64,000 bases of DNA from Phymatolithon calcareum (taxonomy: Eukaryota > Rhodophyta > Florideophyceae > Hapalidiales), in assembly GCA_977006965.1 (NCBI GenBank), contig OZ345367.1, forward strand, positions 496,001-560,000, written 5' to 3'. The notes beneath the pieces are model-generated. The model was not told the origin of the DNA and did not search any database. It worked only from the letters and a program-made list of their open reading frames with translations. Positions 10,913-22,164 of the stretch are shown piece by piece (the first letter of the stretch is position 1; each line of letters begins with the position of its first letter). Both the position numbers and the translations under genes were made by a program.

Positions 10913-12051
10913 GTCAAAGTTCTTCAAGACAGCTTTGACCACATACGTGTGGGAATAGGACGTGAAGGTGAATAGTGGGGCCTTCCTGAAAACATAAAAA
11001 CGGGATTTGTGCGTACTAAACCTGTCACGTTCTTGGCACCTGTCACGTTTTGTGTAGTCGCAAACGCAGTTTTTCTCACTATTTGGTAGCGTCCCAAAAT
11101 TATATTTACAGTGAGTCGGGGACAGCTGGCACTTCGCTCTCTGAAAATTGCTCCTTCCACGCTCATGTATCTCCACCCCATTGAATCACGCATTCGCTTT
11201 CGATCAACCAGCTCTCCGGCATGGGCAATCAAAGCTGCAAAGATCTAGCCTGTGCTTCCACCCATGGCTACTTCGTGCTATTTCCTCATAAGTGCCCCGT
11301 TCCTCTCCTATCGTTCGGCACGAGCGCAGCACAGGATCTGAGTGCTCACCAAAGACATCCAGTTATTCGCCTTTTCGTGAAGTAATTGTCACTTTGCACT
11401 TATGTAATTTCCGTCAGGTGAGCGAACTCGTCTTGGTTGGATATACCAGCAGGTGAACTGGTTCAGCCTTGTTGGTAAATGACGTTCCGATATCGAATTG
11501 GCCAAAGTTTCTCCAGCGAGCGAGATGACGTAGTCTTTTATCGGCCTGATACCAAGCGAAGCCAAGCTTTCCAATCGGCGAGATGGCTTGCATGATATCA
11601 GCGATTGTCGTCCTAGATTCACATCCAGAAGCAGAATCTTTAGAGGATAATCGGTTCCACGGTTGTAGTGTCCAAAGGGTCTATGAATCGATAGCTGATT
11701 CCACGACGTGTGGAACACACCGTCTCCGGCGTTCGGTATTAGCCGCACTAGCTCGTGCTAGAATTCTTGATTGGTTTCAGTTTTCTTCTTGATTCTTGGG
11801 TTCCCTCGCATTGAGGTACTCCCAGCGAGCTTTTATGTCATTTCTGCTACACCAATTTCGTCACCCAACTTGGGTAAACATTTGCGTTCCTAATGAACAC
11901 GAAAGTAAACTATCCACGAAATCAGTCGAATGATTGCTACTGAAATACACGCAATGAGTGTTGCGTGCAATGTATACGACCAGGCCTTCTACGTCGCGTT
12001 GGTCCACTTGGAATACCACGAACACGCTCTAGTCCCCATGCTGAGTCTAGC
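10913..12051. other. Non-coding stretch downstream of the copia-like remnant
   Basis: Open frames on both strands are short (for example 11389-11748 minus, 119 codons) and match no family I know. The missing 3' part of the copia-like element would be expected here, but I see no RT motif (xxDD) in any frame. Confidence 0.4.
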
Positions 12052-12322
12052 TACACCAAAAATGGAATTTAGTGTCCCAGGGTCGGCACTGTAAGAATAA
12101 CCATATCGTAAGTTGTGCGAGGGGTCCTATAGGGGTTGTAATACTCCATGAGCTCTGAGAACTTTTCCAAATAAATAAAAATATCGCCTACAAAATTAAA
12201 ATTGTCTCTGAAACTTTCAATAGGCTCCTCCTCCAAAATACGTTAGATCTTACAGAAGCTGCAAGATTATCTACTTGGAAGCACTTTAGTTTATATACGA
12301 AACATAACTCCCATTGAAACAA

Positions 12323-12420
12323 GGTAGCCGAATGGACTCACATAAATTCCGGGAATCTGGATAGTCGGTTATCTGTGCGCAGTGATGTGTCATGAGGTCT
12401 CGGGTTCAATCTTCTAGGCA
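12323..12420 (+). promoter_or_regulatory. tRNA-like pol III A and B boxes inside the pogo-like element
   Basis: TAGCCGAATGG (from 12325) fits the A-box pattern TRGYNNAANNGG. GGTTCAATCTT (from 12403) is close to the B box GGTTCRANYCC. The spacing of about 78 bp suits a class II tRNA or a tRNA-derived SINE head. The acceptor and T stems do not pair well, so this is not a functional tRNA; a SINE-like remnant is the better reading. Chance occurrence cannot be excluded. Confidence 0.3.
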
Positions 12421-12965
12421 GGGGCGAAACAGACATTAATTTGTCCTATACGCGAGATCCAAAGAGGGTTGTTCGGGAAATTCTCAGTCACATTGCGTCA
12501 GCGCAGGTAAACGCCACTCATTGAAAATGTCGCCAGATGGATAGCTTACGTCTAAAACCTTCCTTTTCTAATTTTTTCTTAATTTACACACAAAATGGCG
12601 CTAATGATAGAATTTGAAGATGCTGACTTCCTGAAAGCTGGCTCTTAAGATAACGCGTCATGACAAAAAACGTTTCACGAAACAGGCCCCGTTTACAGTA
12701 ATGCTATTGACCAACGGCGCTGCTCCTCGAAGCACCAGAGGCAGCTTGTTGTGTTTAGAAATGATGGTGCAGAATCATTGGATGATATTGACTTTCATAT
12801 ACTTTCCATATAGAATGTATCAATATGCATTAGTTAAGCCTTGTTGCGCTTATGCATGAGTAAAGCATATAAGGACTAAATCTCTTCCGAGAGTCGCAGA
12901 TAGCCCCACTCAACCATTCCACCATACTCTCGATCTTGCAAAGCGCCGCTCGTTTGAGACCGAGA

Positions 12966-14513
12966 ATGTCCAACTCTGCCACCAATGTACCGCCCTCAAC
13001 CAATCAACATCACCCATCTTCTTGTCGGAGGACTCAGGTTGTTTCAACTAAGTCCCAAAGGAAGGCAGTTATTCTATGGATGATTAACGAGGTCGAAACC
13101 TCGGGAAGTGATGACGCAATTGGCGCTCGCACTGTGCAGCACTTTCCAACCATCTTCCGAGTAACGGATATGAAGTCATATGGAACCAATCGGAAGAAAG
13201 CAATCCGTTGGTGGAACAGTCGCCAATCTTATCTTCAAAAACTGACCACACCAGAGGATAAGGCTATGTTCATCCAATCAAGACGTTCCATTGGAGTTTC
13301 GCAAAGACGTGTGCCTATCAAAGCTTTAACTGGTCGTGGAAGAAAGCGATATGCATGGGTGGACTATTTACACTCTGTCCTACTGGAAGAATTTGAAAGA
13401 CTGAGCGCTGCTGGTGTCCAGTTAAGCAGACGGCTTTTGAAACATATTGCACTCCGTACACTCTCCGACCCCACATCTCCATTCGTGTCAACCGACCTTG
13501 ACGATCGTACTCATCGCCCAATCATTACACATGTGACGGACAACTGGATCCAATCGTTCATGAACAGATGCAACATCGTCATACGAAAGCAGTCCGGCTC
13601 TTTGCAACGGTGCAACGCCCATAACATATACACCGAGAAGTTGATTTCCCATCATCTCGGCCAATTGGAGCGCGAATTTTCAGATGGTGTGCTGGACGAG
13701 AACATGGTGGAGAACATGGATGAGACGCACTTTATTTTTAACATGGATGACCATTACTCTCTTGGAGTGTATGGATGCAAGAAAGTGAACTATGCGGACG
13801 TTGTCTCAGGCGGGGAAGGTATGACTATGGTTTTGCGTATCAGTGGAGGAGTGAACGCCAAAATTGAAGCACCATTTATGATTTTTCGCAACAGGAACCG
13901 AAACTATCCCATACTAGGTGTTCCTGACAATGTACCCGGTGTTTCATACAGAACCGGGCCGAGGGGTTGGATGGACAAAAATGTTTTCAACCAGTGGTTA
14001 AACGAACCGCGAGCCATTTCAAGTGACCCTATTGGTCGGACGAGATCCTTGTTCATGGACAATTGCTCTGGTCACAATGAAACGCCGCAACAGGTGGAAT
14101 CATTGAACTCTATCAACACTAAGATTCGGTATCTTCCACCGAACAGCACGCATATGTGTCAGCCTTTGGATTCTTTTGTTATTCAAAAAATCAAAGCTGT
14201 ATGGCGAGAGGAATGGGAGGCAGAGAAATTGCAGCGCATGGAAGAGGGAGATTGGGCATCCGGTCCAGGTGCTTCCGGCAAACTCAACAACCCTGGTAAG
14301 ACATATTATTTGAAACTCGCGGTGCGATGCGTAGAAAAGGTGAACAGCATGCAGGATGAAAACGGTATTCCGATTGTACGCAAGGCTATGATACGTTGTG
14401 GTCTTGCACTAGATACAGATGGAACGTGGAAAAAGGAGCAGCTGTTCGATTACTTGCAAGATATTGTTGAAAAACACCCTGAGGAATACTGTGGCCTTGT
14501 TCCTGAATATTGA
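12966..14513 (+). CDS. Pogo-like DDE transposase, intact, 515 aa
   Basis: The product would cut and paste the surrounding element at TA sites in the nucleus. The frame is open to 14513 without stops. The first ATG is at 12966; a longer reading from a TTG at 12936 is less likely. The N-terminal 60-230 residues are basic with predicted helices (KSQRKAVILWMI, KKAIRWWNSRQSYL; ..NWIQSFMNRCNI near 195), matching the HTH DNA-binding and CENP-B-like part of pogo proteins. The DDE_1 core follows: NMDETHF (D252), LFMDNCSGHN (D365) and QPLDSFVIQKIKAVWR (D402), with YLPPNSTHMCQPLD before the third acid as in pogo/Tigger. All three acids are present. It sits within 28-bp TIRs, so it is the element's own gene, not a domesticated host gene. 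Confidence 0.9.
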   Translation: MSNSATNVPPSTNQHHPSSCRRTQVVSTKSQRKAVILWMINEVETSGSDDAIGARTVQHFPTIFRVTDMKSYGTNRKKAIRWWNSRQSYLQKLTTPEDKAMFIQSRRSIGVSQRRVPIKALTGRGRKRYAWVDYLHSVLLEEFERLSAAGVQLSRRLLKHIALRTLSDPTSPFVSTDLDDRTHRPIITHVTDNWIQSFMNRCNIVIRKQSGSLQRCNAHNIYTEKLISHHLGQLEREFSDGVLDENMVENMDETHFIFNMDDHYSLGVYGCKKVNYADVVSGGEGMTMVLRISGGVNAKIEAPFMIFRNRNRNYPILGVPDNVPGVSYRTGPRGWMDKNVFNQWLNEPRAISSDPIGRTRSLFMDNCSGHNETPQQVESLNSINTKIRYLPPNSTHMCQPLDSFVIQKIKAVWREEWEAEKLQRMEEGDWASGPGASGKLNNPGKTYYLKLAVRCVEKVNSMQDENGIPIVRKAMIRCGLALDTDGTWKKEQLFDYLQDIVEKHPEEYCGLVPEY

Positions 14514-14679
14514 AATAAAGAAAATGTGAAACAAATTTACAGCGTTCTTTCATCAATTTTTGTAAAATGTTGCTGCTCACTTCCCGCGAGCTTCTTTTCG
14601 AGTATTACTATAAAGTCCTTTGCTAATGAATTTTACCTGGGACACTAAATTCCAGTTTTGGTGTACCCGCAGCGGAGAG

Positions 14680-15406
14680 AAACGCCAACTCGGCACTTCC
14701 TGAAGATGATCTTGCGCCCAGTGCTGATTGTCTGGAGCCAACGTTTTCTGGCACTGGTTCCCATGCCTTTGTCTTGTCTCGCATAGGTCGACCTCGTCCT
14801 ATACAACAGTCTGGCCCTGCAGCGACAGGGCGCTCCCGCCGTGCAATTCCCCTCGATTAGGCGGAAGCTCAACTCCCTGGCGACCCCACGATTTCTCCCG
14901 AAGTAAGGAGGGCCAAGAAAATCCGGAACGACATGGTGACGCGTGCGGATGTTGGCGAAGGCGAGGATGTGAGCGGCGATTTTAGTGGCGTCTCGAGTGG
15001 AGAAGATAGGGACAATAATGATGAAGATGGCGACAATAATGATGACGGCGAATCCGTGCGTGGGCATGAAAACGGAAACAATTCGTCGCGAGAGACAGCA
15101 GGCCCTCCCGCGTCCCTTGGTGCATCGAAGGCAATCCAGAATGCTGAGTGAAAATGGCGATGGTGGAGAGTTGACCAGTCTCCTCAAGATGCAGATAGTT
15201 CAAGACCAAAACCAGCGAGAAGACGAGCACAAGGACCATGTCGAACAGCGAGAGGAAGAGCGGAAAGAGCGTGCAGAGCAGAGGGAGTAAGAGCGGAAAG
15301 AACGTGCTGAACAGAGAGCGGAGGAGAGAGCGAGGCGTGACTGGCAGGATAAGAGGCATGATCAATTAATGCATATGATCATGGTTTCTTTCAACAGGAA
15401 AAACTG
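14680..15406 (+). pseudogene. Broken acidic/coiled-coil protein, possibly transposon-associated
   Basis: One frame is readable from about 14683 to 15151 apart from a TAG at 14858-14860. It ends in a very acidic stretch (EDRDNNDEDGDNNDDGES). A second frame, 14985-15290, then carries an E/R-rich helix (EQREEERKERAEQRE) and stays open beyond the TAA at 15288-15290 to a TGA at about 15404, with the tail MHMIMVSFNRKN. An acidic linker followed by an E/R coiled coil and a Met-rich tail is common in Myb/SANT-like companions of DNA transposons, but I see no DNA-binding domain. One frameshift and two nonsense codons make it a pseudogene. Its identity is uncertain. Confidence 0.35.
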
Positions 15407-18400
15407 AACTTTGAATCTCTTGGCTTCAAGCCTATGTTAAAAATGCCATGTGATAGTCTAATCGTAGAATGTATAAACCGATGCTCAAGTCATGGTCGCT
15501 CTTGAAAAACGAACGTCTAAATTGACGCTCAGCCGCTGCACACACTCCCAACACGGATACTACTGGGTATACTCTCGACTGTGACGATTAAGCACGCCAG
15601 TAGCTGTTGTTAAGGAGAAGATCCGAACTCTAAGTCTTTGGTGGCGTCTCTGAATTTTTGTCGAGTATTCGTTTGGTCATCTCACAGAAACTAAACATCG
15701 GAAAAGAGGAATTTTGAGATCGCACTCACACCCAAGCAGACCGTTAGCTTCTACGCTAATTTGCGGCAAAAAACGTGGTAAGAATTTGGTTCATCCCAAG
15801 AAGCCTCGTCCCCAAATTGAACAAATAAACGACCCGAAAAGCACAGCAAACGTCGACATCGAAGGGTGATACGCCTGTCACGGTTTCTGCGCTCGAGTGG
15901 CGGCATCTGCCTGATTCGCTTTTTCGGCGGCGCCGGTCTGCGGCTCTGAATGATGGCGAGGACGATGAGAGTACGAAATGCCACACTCATGTTCTTACGT
16001 GTGTGTGCGAGCGTGAAATGAGAGATATGGCACGGAATGGTCAGCTATCGTTGGATCTGGGTGGCCATTCTCTGTTCTGCTTGCACGGCTCGACCGTATT
16101 GCCAGCACATACTGATTCCATCCAAGATGCTAGAAGTAGAAACTTCCAACCGGACCCATTCACATAATCTGCATGTATCTTTTTATTGTGGAGGGATCAT
16201 CTGTTCCGAATATGCTCGAGCGTGTTGGTTGGTGTATGCCATCCTATCATTAGAGTGGGTGGTACCAGCTGGTCGCAAGGAAATCATAATTGTGTCCGAT
16301 AAGTCGTGCACGCTGTCAAGCTAGCAATTCTGTTGTCCCTGTTAGATGATGCCGTAAACAGCACAATTTGCACTGCAACGGTAGGCACTTCTGAGCTGCC
16401 TGGTTCTATATGCGCTTGACTTGACTGATGTGAGGTACAGTACAGAACTGGCCTGGCTCCTGCATTATCCATCGATCGAAGACAGGGCATATGGAAAGTA
16501 AGAGCATTGTGTTTTCATTTCGGAAATTTCCGGTCAAGAATGAAATAGAAGACTGATGAGCGATTGCAAAACGCGTACGTGCCTCGCTCGAGTCATGAAG
16601 TTGCTGGCTGGTGAACTACCGCATGGTGCGGCGATTGTTGAAAGTGGGGATAAGTGCAACCGTGATTGTGTTCATGATCTTTTATGAGATTGCTATGGTC
16701 AATTTTTTGTTCGTTGAGACCTTCAAGCTACAGTAGTTGAAAAGTCTGTCCGCAAACTTTCCGACAAACGCCTAGAACAATACTTGGTGCAGAAGAATGC
16801 TGCTTCTGAAACAATCCAATGTTTCGTGACACCGCCAATTGATCCCAAAGGCGAGAGGGTCTGCTTCCGAAACGAGTTAGCGCCTCCATGGGAAAGGTGT
16901 GTAAGTGAGATTGAATGACTGTTTCCTATGGCTTCTCGACGGGACAAACCCTGCGAAACTGTTTGTTTGTAGTATTTAAGGTACGCATCCTGAAATGTTA
17001 ATACAATTGCCCCATTCTTGCGTCTCCCTACCTGCGTGTTCTGTTCTTCTGTAGTTTCGCTTTTCGCAGACTATTGGAACATACGAGTTGGTGGCGCGTA
17101 GTGCATGAAAGAATTTGACATTATTCAACATTGGGAATAGTCTGTACACGTCTGGCGCCGGATGGCTGTATGGAAGCGCAGTTCCAGAAGAGTATCGACT
17201 CCGCATTGGATAGGGCAATCCTGCATCTTCACATTACCGAGCGAGACACTGTCTCAGACACAGCAAGAAATCTTCCAGGGCAATATTGGCAAACTGGACA
17301 GCACCAAGTGCAACACAAAGATTAATGACATTGATTGGTGTAGGAATCATCATCGAAGTTTCATTTTTTTCCTCGCCCCCGTTCTTGTTGATGTCCCTTC
17401 TTCTTGTACTGTGGCATCGTTTCAAGAAATCGGGTGCCTATATCGCCTTTAGAAATGTTCGTTGTCGAGGTGCAAGACCATTCGCTGAAGGACGGCGAAT
17501 GTCACAGAGCGATGTTGAGCTCTTCTGCAAACAGCAGAGACGAGGAAGAGGTCGGGCCATGCCTCGGTCTCGGGGTAATGGATGAGAAAGAAAGAGGCGT
17601 GTCTTGTAGGGCCTATGTCTTAAACTACGAAATTTTTCATACTGGCGAAAACGTTTACTGGCTTTGATAAGCGAAGCTTCCTTGAGCATTGCGGCACGCC
17701 ACTCAGGGCGGAATACATGTACTATCAAACTGCCCGAAGCGGGACGTACTCCCCATTCAGCCGATTCTCATGTACTACCAAACAACCCAAAGGTGATAGT
17801 CTTCTCCCATGGGGAGGGCGGAGCACTGCTCTTGTCATTACAAAAAACCTGCAACGAAGCGGAGAAAAATTCCTGACTGAGCTCTTTACGCATTCCTGTA
17901 ACGCACAGGTGCATGTTGGGGTTCAGAGTTTTCACATGCGGCTCTTGCTGTGTGCAAGTCATCGGATCGTACTTCCCTGTGATCGGAAGTTTTGGCAAGT
18001 CATGAAACTCGTCAAAGGCATCAAAAGCCTCCAATTTGGGCGAAGAGCCTACGTAATAGGCGATCAGCGCTAAATCGGCGACCTCCTCTTCGGTCCACAA
18101 CTCGATCGGCTAGAAAAGGGTGGTTTGATATAAGTTTCTTCGCGTATGTATGCTCTACCCTATCACTAAAGAGAAGGGCGACACAGGGGGCTCTCCATAC
18201 TGAACCTCAAACCTGTTCACCACTACATCGTATTAAAGGTAGCGGCGCGCCACCCATTCTCATCGTAGTCTTAGAGAGCTTAGCACAGAAGTGGCTTCTG
18301 GGCATTGGACAGCACCGGAACTTGTTCTAGAGCTATGTCTAAAATGTGGCTTCAACTCACCCTACTCCTGAGCTCAAGGAGGAATCGGAGGCAGCTCTCC

Positions 18401-18467
18401 AGCATTAGTGTAACGGTGACGCGAAAATGTTCGCTTCCGCTCATGTCTCAACGTTTATAGCAGACTC
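15407..18467. other. Long stretch without a recognisable gene
   Basis: Open frames reach about 110 codons (17768-18100 minus; 17717-18073 plus). The minus frames at 17438-17728 and 17768-18100 are adjacent and moderately long but match nothing I know. I see no RT, integrase or transposase motif, and no terminal repeats. Confidence 0.4.
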
Positions 18468-19851
18468 GTGCCCGTGGCGGTAAGCTATCAGTTTCTACTT
18501 TGCTTCTTAGTAAAAGAAGACGGTGAAGAAGAGCATCTGATCCTGTGTGTTCGTCCGAGGTGCAATCTTCAAGGATTCTGCATTACGATTACGAACGCAG
18601 CACAGATGGATAAGCTAGATGTCCAGAAAGACGGACTGAGAAAATTCATAAGCAATGAGAGTACGAACAGGGAAGAAACGATGTATTTCGAAACCAAGCC
18701 TGAAAACACCGGTCATGAAATTGATGTGCAAAAGGACTCAGATGTTGCTTTGGGACCAGCATATCGTGGAGTTGCGTAAACCGCGGATGTGCTCAGAAAA
18801 TTTATGAGCAATGTCTCCAGTGACGACGCTGAGGCAGCTCAGATGACTGTGCCCAAATTGCATGAAGAAAGCTTCTCTGCCGGGACCGTACCTCAAATTC
18901 AATTGTCGGAGTCGAAACGCCATTACGAAAAAAATGGCTGAGCTGTTGGAGCGCATGCACCTTGTAGATATGCTTCGCGCTTCGGATCTGACGACAGTCG
19001 TGGAAGAAACTGTAGTCAGCACATTGAACGTGCCTTCACCGGATGAAGGAACGACGTCGTCCTGGACTGTGCCTCACACGCGCTCGTCGGAGCTGAAACG
19101 TCATGATGAAAAAGTGGCTGGTCTTTTGGAGCGCATGTGCCTTGTGGATATGCTTCCCGATCTGAATCTGACGGCTGTTGCCGAAGACAAGTTTGGGAGT
19201 CGAGCAGAAGGCAACGCAATTAACGAGGCCGCACCGAATGAAGAGCATGTTCCTGCTGGGCCCGTGTCTCACCTGCGCTCATCGGAGTTGAAACATCATG
19301 ATGAAAGAACATCTGATCGAATGGACCGCTTGCGCCTTGTGGATATGCTTCGAGATCCGGATCTGACGAAAGTCGTGGAAGAAGCCGAGGAAGAAACGAT
19401 AGCGGAACAATTTTGCATGGTTTTACGGGAGTCGATGAGTCGTGTTTCGTTCTCCGATACTGATTTAAAGACACCCATTGTGGCGCTGAAGACTCGTAAA
19501 CAGGAGAAGGCAATGTCAGTATCGGAGATCTTATCGCGAGCAAAGGAACGCATGCGCCTTGTGGATATGCTACCTGATCCAATCCTCATGACGTCACCTC
19601 ACGTGACTTCGCGGGAGCAAGAACGAACAGCGAAGCGAAGGAGCCAAGGATTTTGGGATCGCTTTCTTACTTCAGCGAGGACAATTTGGTATTCTGTTAT
19701 TCCCAACCTTCAGACTTTGTTGTGCACATTGTTTAGTTGTATGTTCCTGCCTAGCCAATTCGTATCATCACTGTGGGTTTTTCTGAATACCTTATCAGAC
19801 GAAATAAATAGACCTGTCGGACAATCACACGCAAGGTTTACCGCGGGGTAG
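18468..19851 (+). pseudogene. Unrecognised repeat protein with recurring LVDML units
   Basis: The longest frame, 18862-19851, contains four copies of a motif of form RxxLVDML followed by D/N-L-T and a V(V/A)E(E/D) tail. They start at nucleotides 18952, 19132, 19327 and 19549, a spacing of 60-74 codons. Between units is a second repeat, RSSELK(R/H)HDE. The same linker pattern (LSESKRHYEK) occurs upstream in another frame; a 7-A run at 18928-18934 marks a one-base frameshift between them. The upstream frame from 18468 is open through this point apart from a TAA at 18777-18779, and itself repeats LRKF(I/M)SN. The last about 60 residues are hydrophobic (LLCTLFSCMFLPSQF), perhaps membrane-bound. 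Two lesions suggest a pseudogene, unless an intron removes them. I know no family for it. Confidence 0.5.
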
Positions 19852-20382
19852 AGTGTGAAGTCTTCCCCCTTCATCAGGTTCATGATCGATCATCCTTTTT
19901 AACATGTTTCAACGCCTTCAAGGCAGATATTGCTCCTGCATTTCGAGAAGAGATCCGCAAAGTACGCATGTGCAACTAGAGGAGGAATCCAGATGAGAAA
20001 TGGATTGTTTCGCACCTCTATTTCTATTGTAGCAGTCTTCTAAGCCTTGGTTGCAAGTTATGCGATCTGTTCGGCATCCGTGCTCTCAATTTGAGGAGCT
20101 TGCTCTGTCGTTTGTCATTAGCATTAACTTCGATATTTTTTGGATAAAGTTAATTAACACGGTCGTCAGTGTTCGTGATGTATCGCGACGGTACGGTCTA
20201 AGTGTAACGAAATTGCGAGCATGAAGATAAAGCATATGCATCAGAGTTTCAAGGCTCTTTGACTTCCATCAAAACAATTGTTCATTATTCTAAACGAAGC
20301 TACCAGGGATTGTCTGCTTAAGGGACAGAACGCACGGCTGTGATGTCTAAGGCTGACATTTAATAAGGCTCCAATGTGGAGA
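19852..20382. other. Non-coding stretch
   Basis: Nothing recognisable. It separates the repeat-protein gene from the perfect palindrome. Confidence 0.4.
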
Positions 20383-20426
20383 AATTACCGCTGTGATACC
20401 AAAATTTTGGTATCACAGCGGTAATT
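20383..20426. repeat. Perfect 44-bp palindrome without spacer
   Basis: Two 22-base arms meet at 20404/20405 with no loop and no mismatch. The left arm begins AATTACCGCTGTG and the centre is CCAAAATTTTGG. The match ends exactly at both outer edges. Such a structure could extrude as a cruciform. It could also be two transposon termini joined head to head. Confidence 0.9.
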
Positions 20427-20766
20427 GAGCTGGTTGCGCTTCACGCTTTTTATCATCATCGCAGATGAGCCCTGATGTGGAAGATGACTGCAAATGACTC
20501 ACACGTGCACTGGCTAGTTGAGAAACACGAATCAAGGAGGTCATGAGTGGCCAGACGACGTTACACCAGAAAACCGTTCGAAAAGCTAGCCCTGATACTC
20601 CTTGGATAGACGTTGGGAGCTTGAAATAAATCCTTACAAAAAAATTTAAACGAAGCGAGCGACTGTTTGCTGCATCAGGCACGAGACGCGGTCCAGTCCT
20701 GATTAGGCTGTCTTATGTTGGTCGAGATCTAGCAGGCCGATAGAGCGGCTAATGCAGCACTGCGCA

Positions 20767-21764
20767 TTGGGTGTAGCGCCAAGCAAACTAGTGCTCGGCG
20801 TACACAAAGAAGGACAAGAACAGGATGAGACAGCAAAAGAAAAGCGGGAGAGACTTAGCGTTTAGCGGGAGAGACTGAATGTGACCGACGAAAAAGACAC
20901 ACCCCAAAAGGGGCAAACCGGAATAAACAGTGTATCGTCCTCGGAGCAAACTTCCCAGATTTACGACTGAGTGAGCTCGACGAGGGAAAGTTGCACGCGG
21001 ATCTAGGCGTGATAGTTTCGACTCTACTTGAAACGGGGTCCGTGTATTGATGTCCACGGAGCACGCTCCACAGCCTTGCGGGAACTCCAGCGGTCGTATT
21101 GATCGGACACGAGCGCGAGCCTTCGCGTCACAGGTCTGTGAGAGCTCAACGATGAGAGCACCGGCGCGATAGAGACGCGGATGAACAACAAAGAAACGAA
21201 AAGAAGGAAGAAAAAAGGGGGACGAATGATGTCGGTGTCGTCGTCAAGCGGCGACCTTGGCTTGGCCGTCGACCTTAGTACGAACACATGAAGGGAAGGG
21301 AAGACTGGAGTGCGGTGTATGCGACTTCGCCGTACTGAATTGCACGGAAAGCCCACTATACGCGTTGGACTTGGAGCGAGTGGGAAGCTTACGAGTACTG
21401 CGTGGTCGAAGGGACGTGCAGGCAAGTTGAAGCGTGCGGCGATCCGAGCAGTCGAGCCAGAACTAGAAAACCTCCACCTTCGTTTACTGAGAAGGTTCAA
21501 ACTACATTATGTACTATCGGCAGAAGCGAAGAAAGAAAGAGATTGGTTGTTGGGGGACAGTTCCGCTTGGCCCGACTACAAGGGTGATCTGCGCGTCTAG
21601 AACGAGACAGAAGCGTACAGGCGTCGCTACCTAGTAATCCGAAGTGGCGGTTAGTCGCGAGAGAACCAGCGCCTTCAACCAACCATACAACTACCGTTGT
21701 GTTGTCTTCATGTTGTCGCTGGACATAACATGAAGAGACAATACTGACCAGGCGCCACATTGGG
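20767..21764 (-). mobile_element. Solo LTR (copy 2, inverted) with target duplication TTGGG
   Basis: This is the minus-strand copy of the LTR at 117-1082. On the minus strand it starts TGTGGCGCC at 21759 and ends GGCGCTACA at 20772 (988 bp). TTGGG occurs at 20767-20771 and again at 21760-21764, a 5-bp target duplication different from that of copy 1, so the two copies integrated independently. The 3' end keeps the TTGCTTG-containing stretch missing in copy 1. No internal region is attached. Confidence 0.88.
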
Positions 21765-22164
21765 CTACTGTTGTTCACAATTGAGGCATACAAACTGCAT
21801 GAGGAAAATCATCGAAAACCGATTGGGTTACTCCACCAGGTCCACTGCGGATATGTGTTGATTTATTTAAAAAGCTCCCAAGGCCTCTCTTCAAGAGTAA
21901 CAGGGCCGCTTTCGCACGATTTTCTAAGCTAACGTAGTTTGACTATTCAGTATATCCTTGATTCGTATTTCTCTCCCAACAAGTGCTCTAGTGAGTCGCT
22001 TACATTCATATTCAATGTCAGGACTAAATCTTGGATGAAGATAGAATGCGTTGGAGCGCGACCAGCTCAATCACGGCTGTAACACCAAAGTATGCACCTA
22101 GTACTGATTTCCTCCAAAGAAGTGCTCTGTTGAATATCAGCCGTAGGTATCGCAACCGTGTCGA

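Larger units (their letters stand above)
12052..14665 (+). mobile_element. Pogo/DDE_1-type DNA transposon with TIRs and TA duplications
   Basis: The element runs 12054-14663 (2610 bp). Its termini are a 28-bp inverted pair: left 12054-12081 begins CACCAAAAATGG and ends GTGTCCCAGG; right 14636-14663 is its reverse complement with one mismatch (CACCAAAACTGG). TA lies immediately outside each end (12052-12053 and 14664-14665), the target duplication of the Tc1/mariner/pogo superfamily. Inside is a single uninterrupted transposase gene (12966-14513). About 880 bp of leader contains pol III-like boxes, and the 3' side is only 122 bp. Intact coding plus near-identical TIRs suggest a young copy. Confidence 0.92.

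Noticed and set aside
12323-12420. A class II tRNA gene
   Set aside because: A and B boxes fit, but the acceptor stem and T stem do not pair, so I list only pol III-like boxes.
17438-18100. Two neighbouring minus-strand frames (96 and 110 codons) as exons of one gene
   Set aside because: No shared family signature, and I could not find convincing splice sites or a start.
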